A stretch of DNA of 64,000 nt, taken from the NCBI GenBank assembly GCA_043813895.1, contig JBDRKQ010000077.1:1-64000 (forward strand), in the 5' to 3' direction. Shown here one piece after another: positions 29,001-36,190 of the stretch. Source of the stretch: CAZTAR01 sp043813895. GTDB taxonomy: Bacteria; Planctomycetota; Phycisphaerae; UBA1845; UTPLA1. The position numbers and the translations under genes are program-made. The first letter of the stretch is position 1, and the number at the start of each line of letters is the position of its first letter. The notes under the pieces were generated by a model. It saw only the letters and a list, made by a program, of their open reading frames with translations, searched no databases and had not been told where the DNA came from.

Positions 29001-30802
29001 GCGAGGGCATGGCTGAACTGTTGGAACAGGAGTCGGGACTGCAGGCCGTGGAAGGGCCGGCCCAGGCAAACGCCGCAAGCGCCTCCCCTCGAATAGCGCC
29101 CGAGATCGTCTCACGATCGCTGGAGGCGGCGCTTGTGGATGAATGTCCGAGGTGTCTCACCGAAGTCGTTGAGTGTCCGCTCGATCAAGACGATGCGGCG
29201 GCGATCCCCGAAGGCGTCGTGCTGATCACGCGAGACGAGCACGGTGTTGCGGATTCTCTCGCCGGCGAGGTCCGCGCACGCGGCGGACGCGCCGCAATTA
29301 TCGAATGCGGCGACTTGCGTGATCGCGCTGCGGCGGAAACCGCTGTTCAGGCAGTGGTGCGAGAGGAAGGGGACATCGGGGCGATCGTGCATCTTTGCGC
29401 ATTGGATGATGCGCCGGAGTTCCCGGGAATCGCCCCGGAAGAGTGGAACGCGCGCGTGCGGACGGAAATCAAGAGCCTCTTGTTCCTTCTCCAGGCGATG
29501 GCCCCGACATTCGGCAGGGCTAGGCACGGCTCGACTGCGGTGCTCTGCGTAAGCCGAACCGGCAGTGGTTCCGGCGATTCCGCATCGGTCCACCCGTGGC
29601 GAGGGGGACTGGCCGGATTACTCAAGACCGCCGCCCGTGAATGGGATGAGGTCAGGTTCAGGTCCCTCGATTGCGACGAGCTCCCCACCGCTTCCTCGCT
29701 GATGAGTGAACTATCGGCGGACGGCGCAGTGGAAGTGCGCCGCGAGGGCGACCGGCGCCTGGCCACCATTGCGGTCCGCCGGGAATTACCCGAGAGCGCC
29801 GAACCTGTAGCGGCCGACGCCCCTGTCGGCCGGATGCAAAACCTCGATCAGGACATTCTCGACGAGAATGACATCGTGCTCGTGACGGGCGGCGCCAGGG
29901 GCATTACGGCACAGATCGCCCACGAGATTGCGCTGCACACAAAGGCAACGTTGGTTTTGCTCGGCAGGACGCCGCTTCCTCGGAACCGAGAGGACGACGC
30001 CACGGCCTCAATTCTCGATCCGGTCGAGTTGCGCAAGGAGATCATCCGCCGGATGCGCGGGGAGAGCGCGGACGCGATTGTCCCAAGCCAGGTGGAGGAC
30101 AGGCTCGGCAGGTTGCTTCGCGATCGCGAAGTCCGCCGCACGCTCGAAGCCGTCCGGGAAGCCGGCTCGCATGTGGAATACCACTGCTGCGACGTACGTG
30201 ATGATGCCGCGCTCAGGAGCCTGATCACGAGAATCAAGGATCGCCGCGGCGCCATCACGGCCCTCGTCCACGGCGCGGGTGTCATCGAAGACCGTTACAT
30301 CGCGCAGAAGGCCGGCGAATCGTTCGACCGCGTCCTCGGAACGAAACTGGACCCTGTTCTCACCCTGGTTGACATTTTGGATTATTCAAAGCTGAAGTTC
30401 GCGATGCTCTTCTCATCCGTCGCCGGCTTTTACGGAAACCCCGGACAGTGTGACTACGCCGCCGCGAACGAAATCCTGAATCACGTGGCGATGCGACTCC
30501 GCCGCGTGTGGAAAACGCGCGTCGTCGCGTTGAACTGGGGGCCTTGGCACGGGACCGGCATGGTGACGCCGGAGGTTGCATCGCAGTTCGAAGAGCGTGG
30601 CGTCGGGATGGTTACCGTGCCGTCCGGCCGGCGGGCGGCGTGGACGGAGATTGTGCGCGGTAACGACCGTGACGAACGTGTGATTCTCGGCCCCGGGCCC
30701 TGGGTCGAGGAGATGGACGGTGGCGGCGATAAAGCGCGCGAACCTGCGGATTCGCTTGCGGAGGAGACGATTTCACCGTTTCGAGGATCAGGCCGCGGAT
30801 GA
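23057..30802 (+). CDS. Synthase protein A: flavin oxidoreductase x2-KS-AT-ACP-ACP-KR
   Basis: A 2581-residue multidomain synthase. Two nitronate-monooxygenase/PfaD-like TIM-barrel segments come first: residues about 20-225, where the usual GGH is GGR, and 340-620, with ECGGHVG intact. A ketosynthase (721-1157) follows, with Cys908 in DAACASS and histidines in EAHGTGT and SMIGHT. The acyltransferase (about 1283-1590) has Ser1386 in GHSYGE and CAFHSP, close to the malonyl-type HAFH. Two tandem carrier domains have Ser1837 and Ser1943 in LSIDSIKRVE, the pattern of PUFA-synthase carriers. The ketoreductase (about 2270-2545) has TGGARGI and the Ser...YAAAN site. It probably extends and reduces an acyl chain iteratively with protein B. 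Two palindromic repeats lie inside its linkers. GAGGGGAG precedes the ATG. Confidence 0.93.
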   Translation: MPPGVREDLVHGDRSTQRASFEFFVLSLGGTWDAALPIAASRAGAAGLLDLSHLSDASIARRQVERLVRLSRGKYGIVLDGSENEVEAAALDAIGSCDSVVFAANPTPDLSTPIARARRIARRIGVVCTDGRQASAAARLDVDFVVAKGHEAGGRVGDETSFVLVQRLLDALDLPVFAWGGIGRSTAAACRVVGASGVLLDWQLGLTRESPLPGRLKRIIAAMDGSETTALPCGDAGLFRVLDLPGEDVQRRLDSAKRQLGDKAWASLPALNTAIAQLMSPHETSGRLWPVGQDAALASAVSRPGEPVSKVLSRLRSEMERCFTGCVTSRLAAEGAPLAQSHGTTYPIVQGPMTRVSDVPEFCEAVAKAGGLPSLALGVMGREEALSLLRQTSELLGDRPWSVGILGFIDEEVLREQFSAIREVRPPFAIIAGGRPDQAALLEAEGIRSYLHVPSPELLRQFLAEGARRFVFEGRECGGHVGPRTSFVLWESQVRVLLEANLSDEDAALVHVLFAGGIHDGRSAATVCAAAQPLAARNMKVGFLMGSAYLFTREIVRSGALLLSFQEIALESDQTVLVESARGHEIRIARTDYAQEFQAAKRKLEMESRPAGEIRDSLERMNLGRLRVASKGVKRASSTSETEGSFGVPPVEEQLEQVGVSERRRTGMYMMGQTAALRDCVASIASLHDEVCNGAIAHLESLEVLPAEAVLSAGPGREPFDIAIVGMSCLLPGASDLDSYWHNILTCHDAIGEVPPERFDIDRWYDAAGGQGNKTNSRWGGFIDEITFNPLRFGIPPAALKSIEPMQLLALEVVDRALRNAGYADDNPLRDRTSVILGVGGGLADLGGQYLFHAMAPHYMDRPDKALMDQLPEWTEDSFPGILLNIVAGRIANRFNFGGVNYVVDAACASSLAAVYQACGELAHGTSDMVITGGCETVQTPLGYVCFSNTGALSSRGRSRPFDESADGIAISEGVAALVLKRREDAERDGDRIFAIIRGVAGGSDGRSKGLTAPLANGQARVIRRAYEQAGFSPATLGLIEAHGTGTEIGDVTECQAVLSILAADSAGPQSIAIGSVKSMIGHTRGAAGAAGLIKASLALYHRALPPTMHVEKPNSKAGLVDGPLYVNSEVRPWIRGEVPRRAGVSAFGFGGSNFHAVLEEYEGDACQNIAETPGMQQVAELFTFSAQSRDELADQVRSFHRIADERDGEKKRPELADLAIGLHRRHRRASGDHRAAVVVSSLADLREKLALLSGRLPARGEQEGRPLPAGVHLSCSPTVADGKIAFLFPGQGSQHPGMLRDLAVSFSEVRQCFERADGVLAGVLDRSLSSFVFPPPSFDENTRKAAFSALKQTDVAQPALGVCGCAMQRVLSCLGVRPDMVAGHSYGELVALHVAGCYDEETLYRLSSARGRAMAAVGRKPGADAGGMRAVGASEQDVRKALGDCDSVWLANVNAPAQTIISGTGPGLEKARDTLKAAGLATVSVPVACAFHSPLVAPAREELVDVLGQTAFQPPRLPVFSNVTAAEHPADVDGCRHLLAEQLTHRVRFMEQIEAMYEAGARVFIEAGPKSVLSRLVDQILGDRPHLALATQPGKEHGFRELLTALATLHANGIDLELERLFEGRRDTGPEKSEVDTGQESYLWRVDGGHARPASQPRRKTMGPARMKQPDGESTPPRTNEAAAEPVACSGRRHRRPGDRDLEPVANDLPPLAVDHDGLSEDDVAMMAGFQETMRQFLRTQQAVMEAFLGASPHPASARSAQPAETARDETPMVAPVEELAAAAAPIGRGPEQPEALASTESLEEQLTAIVSERTGYPPDMLDPDADLEADLSIDSIKRVEIVGRFRRSILPDLEEPPAWYMERMGEARTLRECIECIRELIASEGGDNTPVETQAAVTGSAPAAEIDLEERLRALISERTGYPPEMLTPDTNLEADLSIDSIKRVEVIGLFRRSVLPSLAEPPSWYMERMGRVTTMREICEGMAELLEQESGLQAVEGPAQANAASASPRIAPEIVSRSLEAALVDECPRCLTEVVECPLDQDDAAAIPEGVVLITRDEHGVADSLAGEVRARGGRAAIIECGDLRDRAAAETAVQAVVREEGDIGAIVHLCALDDAPEFPGIAPEEWNARVRTEIKSLLFLLQAMAPTFGRARHGSTAVLCVSRTGSGSGDSASVHPWRGGLAGLLKTAAREWDEVRFRSLDCDELPTASSLMSELSADGAVEVRREGDRRLATIAVRRELPESAEPVAADAPVGRMQNLDQDILDENDIVLVTGGARGITAQIAHEIALHTKATLVLLGRTPLPRNREDDATASILDPVELRKEIIRRMRGESADAIVPSQVEDRLGRLLRDREVRRTLEAVREAGSHVEYHCCDVRDDAALRSLITRIKDRRGAITALVHGAGVIEDRYIAQKAGESFDRVLGTKLDPVLTLVDILDYSKLKFAMLFSSVAGFYGNPGQCDYAAANEILNHVAMRLRRVWKTRVVALNWGPWHGTGMVTPEVASQFEERGVGMVTVPSGRRAAWTEIVRGNDRDERVILGPGPWVEEMDGGGDKAREPADSLAEETISPFRGSGRG
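28125..28150. repeat. Palindromic repeat family 1 copy inside synthase gene A
   Basis: It encodes CSGRRHRRPG in the low-complexity linker between the acyltransferase and the first carrier domain, just ahead of the FQETMRQFL helix. It keeps the stem, with a two-base change in the loop. Confidence 0.75.
29807..29832. repeat. Palindromic repeat family 1 copy inside synthase gene A
   Basis: Identical over 26 bases to the copy at 33716-33741. It encodes PVAADAPVGR in the linker before the ketoreductase nucleotide-binding motif, in a different reading frame from the other coding copies. Confidence 0.8.
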
Positions 30803-33800
30803 TACAGAGAGGCGAGGATAATTCGAGATCCACTCAACCTGATGATGTCGCCATCGTCGGGATGGCTTGCCTTCTGCCCGGCGCGGATACGCCCGCCCGC
30901 TTCTGGCACAATATCATCAACAAGGTCGACTGCGTGACCGATCCACCGCCGGATTGGCAGTCCGAGCTCTTTCTCGATCCAACCGGGAAGCGTGATGATT
31001 GCGTGTACACCGGTCGCGGTGGTTATCTTGGCGATCTCTGCCGATTCGATCCAAAGACATACGGCGTGATGCCCAGCGGCATCGATGGTTCGGAACCGGA
31101 CCAGTTTATCGCGCTGCGTTGTGCCTACGAGGCGCTTGCGGATGCCGGCGTTCCGGATGTCCCCATCAACTGCGAACGAACCGGCGTCGTCATGGGCCGA
31201 GGCACATACCTGAACCGCGGGTATGTTTCGCTCGTGCATCAGGGTTTCATGGTGGACCAGGTCGTCGGGCTCCTCCGGCAGATAGAACCCGATCGAAGCG
31301 ACGAGGACCTGGCCCTCCTGAAGCGTGAGCTGAAACGCGGCATCCCCCCGCTCAACGCCGACACGGTGCCCGGCCTTTGCCACAGCGTCCTGGTGGGTCG
31401 AATCGCCAACAGGCTGAATCTGAACGGCCCGTGCTACACGGTCGATGGCGCCTGTGCCTCGTCTCTGCTGGCGTTGGATGCAGGTTTGCGCGAGTTGCGA
31501 TCGGGACATTCTGACGCGATGCTGGTGGGCGGCGTGGCCGTTTCAACGCCGGCCCTGATCGACCTGATGTTTTGCCGCCTGGAGGCATTGAGCCGCACGG
31601 GACGGATCGCGCCATTCTCTGGCGAGGCCAACGGCACACTGCTCGGGCAAGGCTGTGGAGTTGTCGTCCTGAAGCGGTGCGCTGATGCGGAGCAGGATGG
31701 CAATCGCATTTATGCGATCCTGAAGTCCGTAGGGGTCGCATCGGATGGGCGTGGAGGAGGGCTGCTCGCACCTCAGCAGGCGGGGCAAGAGCTTGCCATT
31801 AACCGCGCCTACAACGACGCGGGATTGTCACCCCACAGCGTGGACCTCATCGAAGCGCACGGAACCGGAATCCCGCTTGGCGACAAGACAGAGCTCAGGT
31901 CTCTGACCGAGTGCTTTGGGATGCGACGGGGCAAGCGCCCGGCCGTTGCCCTGGGCAGCGTCAAGTCGATGATCAGCCATTTGATCCCGGCCGCCGGCAT
32001 CGCCTCGTTGATCAAGACGACCCTCGCCCTCTATCACCGTGTTTTGCCTCCGACGCTTCATGCGGAGGAACCCAGCCCCGATCTCGAACTCGACAAGACA
32101 CCTTTCTACCTCGCCACCGAACCGAGGCCGTGGATCCACGCGAATCGCAACACTCCCCGCCGCGCCGGGATCAACGCATTCGGCTTTGGCGGCATCAATG
32201 CGCACGCGATCGTTGAAGAGTACAAAATCGAAAACGAGTCGCAACTGGATTCTCTGAATCGTGAGTGGCCCGTCGAGCTTGTGATCGTCTCCGCGGATGA
32301 CCGGGCGGCCCTCAAGGCGCGGGCGGCTTCCCTCGCGGATTGGGTTGACAAGGCAGAGGGTGCGAGCCTGGCGAGTATCGCACAGGCCTGCGCCGGGGAT
32401 ATTCTCCCTTCAGCACTCTCGATCTGTGCGACAAGCCGCAGCGATCTTTCGAAGAAGCTGCGGCAGGCGGAGAAGATGCTGGCCGAGCCGGGCCGCACGA
32501 AGATCCAGGCTCGTAGCGGTATGTTCTGGTACGAGGAGCCGCTCGCTGGGCGTGGACAAGTCGCATTCGTCTTTCCTGGTGAAGGCGCCCAGTATGTCGA
32601 CATGCTGAAGGACCTGTGTTTCAGTTTCCCGGAAGTGCGCCGCCAGTTTGACCTGACGGACGAAGCCTTTGCGGGAGAACACCCCTCCGACAGGCCGAGC
32701 CGCTTCATATTCCCAACGGCTGAAGATGCGGTGGCCGCCGAAGCCGCCCTGTTCAAGATGGATGTCGCTGTTGAGGCGGTGATGACTGCCAATCGCGCCT
32801 TCATGGCGCTTCTGCAAAGCCTCCACATCAAGCCCGACGCGGTCGTCGGGCACAGCAGCGGCGAGTTCGCCGCCCTGCTTGCAGCCGGCGCGGTTGAGAT
32901 CACAGACGATAACGCCCTGGTCGATGCGGTCAAACAGGGGAAGAAATGTACGACGCGCATCATCAACTCCGGTCTCGTACCCAAGGCCGTGCTCACGTCG
33001 GTGGGAGGCGCAGGCGTCGAAGCGGTGGAGGAGGCCGTGGCAACGTCAGAAGGTCGCCTTCGAATCGCCCTTGACAATTGTCCTCATCAACTCGTGCTCG
33101 TGGGCGCCGAAGATGCAACAACCCGCGCTGTTGAGCAACTCCGACGAAAGGGCGCCATCTGCCAGACCGTCCCGTGGGATCGAGCCTATCATACCGAGGC
33201 GTTTGCACCGGCATGTGGCATTCTCGAAGACTACTGCAATTCTCTCAGATTGAAAACGCCCGCCATTCCGCTCTGGTCTTGTGTGACCGGCGAACCCTAC
33301 CCGACAGAGCCGGAGGCCATCTCCGCGCTAATGGTCCAGCAGTGGCGGTCCAAGGTTCGTTTCCGGGAGACCGTGCTGTCCATGCACCGCGCCGGAATCC
33401 GCGTGTTCGTGGAAGTCGGCCCCAGGGGCAATCTTGCCTCGTTCATTGGCGACACGCTGTCGGACGTCCCTCATGCCGCCGTTGCCTTGGACGTGCAACA
33501 CAAGTCCGGCCTCCAGCAGCTATGTTTCGCTCTAGGAATGCTCGCGGCGCACGGCGTTCCCATGCGCCTTGATGCGCTGTACGCGAGAAGAGGGCTGAAA
33601 AGGATCGACCTTGATGCAGCGCCTCCGCTTCCCGAGAAGCTGGCCCCCCTGCTTCCCCTCGCGTTGCCGGTATTAAAACTCGATCAGAAAACGGTACAGG
33701 CGTTGCGCGGGGACCGTAGCGGCCGACGCCCCTGTCGGCCGAGCACAGAATACGGAGCGCGGCTGCCGGCAGCCAAACTCGAAAAGGCAACGGCACGATC

Positions 33801-35715
33801 GATAAACGGACATAGTCGCGGCCGCAGCGCGCGCACCCGCATGTTGAGCGACTACCAGGATTCGATGCGTGAGTTCCTGACAACGCAGCAAAACGTGATG
33901 ACGCAGTTGATGAGCGGCCGGGCGGCAAAGACCCGCGCGAAGCTTCCCCCGCACGACGGGACAGCAATCCGAGCCCCGAGCGCAAGCGACGGGACGCACG
34001 ACGCGGCGCGAAGGCTGCCCCTCGTCGATGACGACCGGCTTCGCAGATCGGAAGGGCTGCTGGTCGTGGAGTATGAACTCGATATCACCAAACAGCCCTT
34101 CCTGCGGGACCACGCGTTCGGCAGAAGGCTGTCGGTGAATGATCCCGAGCTTCGCGGCCTTGTTGTCATGCCGCTGGCAATCACGATGGAGTTCATGGCT
34201 GAGGCTGCGGCGGCGTTGAAGCCGGAATGGCAGGTTGTGGCCATGCGGGAGATCAGGCTGCACAAGTGGCTGGCCTGCATCGGACAGCCAACGCGAATCA
34301 GGATCGAGGCGCACAGTGATAATGCGGGGAATATCGAAACGCAGATCGGCGAAATCGGTTCGACGGGAGCATCTACCCTTCTGGCATCCTGCATCGTAGA
34401 AATGTCACACACGCGGATCTATCCCGCGGCCGCAAGGCTCGAAGTGGATTGTACCGGCGAGTCGCGTTGGCATGGCGATGCTGTTTACCGCGACGGCATG
34501 TTCCACGGTCCGGCATACCAGGCAGTCGCCTCCGTCGATGCAAGGGACGATCGTTCCGTGCGGGCGACTCTCCGAATGCCGTCGCCGGAGTTGTTGTTCG
34601 GCGATGACAGGGGAATGGACCTTATCCTGCCTGTTACCCTCATCGATGGCGCGGGTCAAGTGATCGGGCTGTGGGGTGGTGAGGAGAATCACCGCATGGG
34701 ATTTCCCTCTTCGATTGAGCGTATGGAGTTTGACGCCACGATCAGAACAGGCGCGTCCTTCACGGCAGTTTCCCGAATCGAAGACACCAGAAACAGTTGG
34801 CGGTCCGACATTGAAGTGATGGCGGAAAATAACTCGATGGCATTGCGAATGACCGGCCGAGTGGAGCAGATCGCTGAGATACCTCCCCACATCTGGCGGT
34901 ACCGTGTTTCGCCTGAGTCGATTGTGTTCAGCCACATCATCACCGGGTTGTTCGACCATGTGCCCGGCGGGAAGTCCTGCACGCTGTGTGAGTTGGAAGA
35001 CGTTGCCGGCCCCTGGCTTGTGGGACCGGAAGGGGTGTGGTCGCTTCTGCTCGCGCGTTATGCCCTGAACACATCGGAACGGGAGGCCTTCGACAACCTC
35101 AAATGTCCGCAGGCCGCCAAGGCTTCCTGGTTGCTGGGACGGGTGGTCGCAAAAGACGCCGTTCGCTTACACCTGTCGCGTGAGTTGTGCATGGCTGACG
35201 TTGCCATAACGCCCGACGCGATGGGAAGACCGGTACCGCGAGTACCGGGCATGGCCTCCCCCTTGCTCAGCCTTTCGCACTCGGGCCTCCAGGCGATCGC
35301 GATCTGCGGAGATCCCACCGCTCTTTGCGGAGTGGGGATCGACCTGGAACCGGTTCGAGACGTTGATGAAACTCTCCGCGCTGAGGCATTCACGAGTGAT
35401 GAGCGCATCCTGATCGACGATGCCGCGTCGCATACCGGCCAGGCTTCCAATGTCTGGTGCCTGTCCGCGTGGTGTGCCAAGGAGGCAATCGGCAAGGCGC
35501 TGGGCGCCGGACTTCCCGGTGGACCGCGGGATGTGGAGATCATTGAGATTGATGCCGACACGGGACGAATCGGCGCGGCGCTCCGTGGTTCGCTCCTGGA
35601 ATCCGCCCCTGAGTATTCAGACGGAACCGGCACGGCGCGCCGGATTGATGCCTATCGTCGCCTGCACAATGATCATGTGTTGGCACTGTGTATTTTGATA
35701 AAAGATTCGCCATAA
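30799..35715 (+). CDS. Synthase protein B: KS-AT-DH-phosphopantetheinyl transferase
   Basis: A 1638-residue partner synthase whose ATG overlaps the stop of protein A (ATGA), implying translational coupling. The ketosynthase (residues about 14-470) has Cys219 in DGACASS plus EAHGTGI and SMISHL. The acyltransferase (about 588-890) has Ser686 in GHSSGE, with RAYHTEAF where malonyl enzymes have HAFH. A double-hotdog dehydratase (about 1085-1370) has His1105 in RDHAFG and Asp1283 in DGAGQ. The C-terminal phosphopantetheinyl transferase (about 1400-1630) has GIDLEPVR (Asp1515) and WCAKEAIGK (Glu1562). No carrier domain is present, so it must use those of protein A or the discrete ACP. The built-in transferase probably activates those carriers. 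Two repeat copies lie in the linker before the dehydratase. Confidence 0.92.
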   Translation: MIQRGEDNSRSTQPDDVAIVGMACLLPGADTPARFWHNIINKVDCVTDPPPDWQSELFLDPTGKRDDCVYTGRGGYLGDLCRFDPKTYGVMPSGIDGSEPDQFIALRCAYEALADAGVPDVPINCERTGVVMGRGTYLNRGYVSLVHQGFMVDQVVGLLRQIEPDRSDEDLALLKRELKRGIPPLNADTVPGLCHSVLVGRIANRLNLNGPCYTVDGACASSLLALDAGLRELRSGHSDAMLVGGVAVSTPALIDLMFCRLEALSRTGRIAPFSGEANGTLLGQGCGVVVLKRCADAEQDGNRIYAILKSVGVASDGRGGGLLAPQQAGQELAINRAYNDAGLSPHSVDLIEAHGTGIPLGDKTELRSLTECFGMRRGKRPAVALGSVKSMISHLIPAAGIASLIKTTLALYHRVLPPTLHAEEPSPDLELDKTPFYLATEPRPWIHANRNTPRRAGINAFGFGGINAHAIVEEYKIENESQLDSLNREWPVELVIVSADDRAALKARAASLADWVDKAEGASLASIAQACAGDILPSALSICATSRSDLSKKLRQAEKMLAEPGRTKIQARSGMFWYEEPLAGRGQVAFVFPGEGAQYVDMLKDLCFSFPEVRRQFDLTDEAFAGEHPSDRPSRFIFPTAEDAVAAEAALFKMDVAVEAVMTANRAFMALLQSLHIKPDAVVGHSSGEFAALLAAGAVEITDDNALVDAVKQGKKCTTRIINSGLVPKAVLTSVGGAGVEAVEEAVATSEGRLRIALDNCPHQLVLVGAEDATTRAVEQLRRKGAICQTVPWDRAYHTEAFAPACGILEDYCNSLRLKTPAIPLWSCVTGEPYPTEPEAISALMVQQWRSKVRFRETVLSMHRAGIRVFVEVGPRGNLASFIGDTLSDVPHAAVALDVQHKSGLQQLCFALGMLAAHGVPMRLDALYARRGLKRIDLDAAPPLPEKLAPLLPLALPVLKLDQKTVQALRGDRSGRRPCRPSTEYGARLPAAKLEKATARSINGHSRGRSARTRMLSDYQDSMREFLTTQQNVMTQLMSGRAAKTRAKLPPHDGTAIRAPSASDGTHDAARRLPLVDDDRLRRSEGLLVVEYELDITKQPFLRDHAFGRRLSVNDPELRGLVVMPLAITMEFMAEAAAALKPEWQVVAMREIRLHKWLACIGQPTRIRIEAHSDNAGNIETQIGEIGSTGASTLLASCIVEMSHTRIYPAAARLEVDCTGESRWHGDAVYRDGMFHGPAYQAVASVDARDDRSVRATLRMPSPELLFGDDRGMDLILPVTLIDGAGQVIGLWGGEENHRMGFPSSIERMEFDATIRTGASFTAVSRIEDTRNSWRSDIEVMAENNSMALRMTGRVEQIAEIPPHIWRYRVSPESIVFSHIITGLFDHVPGGKSCTLCELEDVAGPWLVGPEGVWSLLLARYALNTSEREAFDNLKCPQAAKASWLLGRVVAKDAVRLHLSRELCMADVAITPDAMGRPVPRVPGMASPLLSLSHSGLQAIAICGDPTALCGVGIDLEPVRDVDETLRAEAFTSDERILIDDAASHTGQASNVWCLSAWCAKEAIGKALGAGLPGGPRDVEIIEIDADTGRIGAALRGSLLESAPEYSDGTGTARRIDAYRRLHNDHVLALCILIKDSP
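33716..33741. repeat. Palindromic repeat family 1 copy inside synthase gene B
   Basis: Identical to the 26 bases at 29807-29832. It encodes SGRRPCRPS in the linker after the acyltransferase, ahead of the YQDSMREFL helix. Confidence 0.8.
33967..33989 (+). repeat. Dispersed repeat family 3 copy inside synthase gene B
   Basis: Exact 23-base reverse complement of 980-1002. It encodes RAPSAS in the linker before the dehydratase. Confidence 0.8.
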
Positions 35716-35754
35716 GGCGGAACGGGAGCTGCTTGCGGAGGTGAGACGAAATCG

Positions 35755-36054
35755 ATGAATCCGACCGAAGAGACTATCCAGAAAGAGCTTGTTGCGATCC
35801 TTGATGACATGACCAGCGACTGGGATGTTGACTGTGATGGGGGCATCGCCGCCGACACGAGACTGATCGCGGACCTGGCGTTTGAGTCCATAGACGTCGT
35901 TCAACTGATTGTGGCAATCGAAGAGCGTTTCCAGCGGCGCGACCTGCCGTTCGAGAAACTCTTGATGAAAGACGGCCGATACGTGGATGAATTCCGGGTT
36001 GGAGATGTAGTTGGTTTCCTGTGCCGGCACCTCAACGGACAAGCGGCCGAATAA
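35755..36054 (+). CDS. Discrete acyl carrier protein
   Basis: This 99-residue protein has the four-helix carrier pattern, with the phosphopantetheine attachment site at Ser45 in DLAFESIDVVQLIVAIEE. It is longer than housekeeping ACP and differs from the SIDSIKRVE carriers of protein A, so it may accept the finished chain or a starter unit. It is preceded by GGAGGTGA 10 bases before the ATG, a near-perfect ribosome site and among the strongest in the operon. That fits the high copy number expected for a carrier. The likely modifying enzyme is the transferase domain of protein B. Confidence 0.92.
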   Translation: MNPTEETIQKELVAILDDMTSDWDVDCDGGIAADTRLIADLAFESIDVVQLIVAIEERFQRRDLPFEKLLMKDGRYVDEFRVGDVVGFLCRHLNGQAAE

Positions 36055-36190
36055 GGCGAGTCAAGGAAACCTGTGGCGCGGGCGCCAAAGCCCGTGAGTC
36101 CACCGCCTTTGGCGGCGGCACCCCAAGACGTTCTGTTAGAATGTCTTACACAGTATCGCCGGACGCAACGGAGACAGCGGGAGACTATCC

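Noticed and set aside
33460..34060. A hidden carrier domain in synthase protein B between AT and DH
   Set aside because: No serine in a D-S-I/L-type site was found; the stretch is repeat-derived low-complexity linker.
23057..35715. Frameshifts in the giant synthase genes
   Set aside because: Every domain motif is in one continuous frame in each gene, and the genes meet at a clean ATGA overlap.
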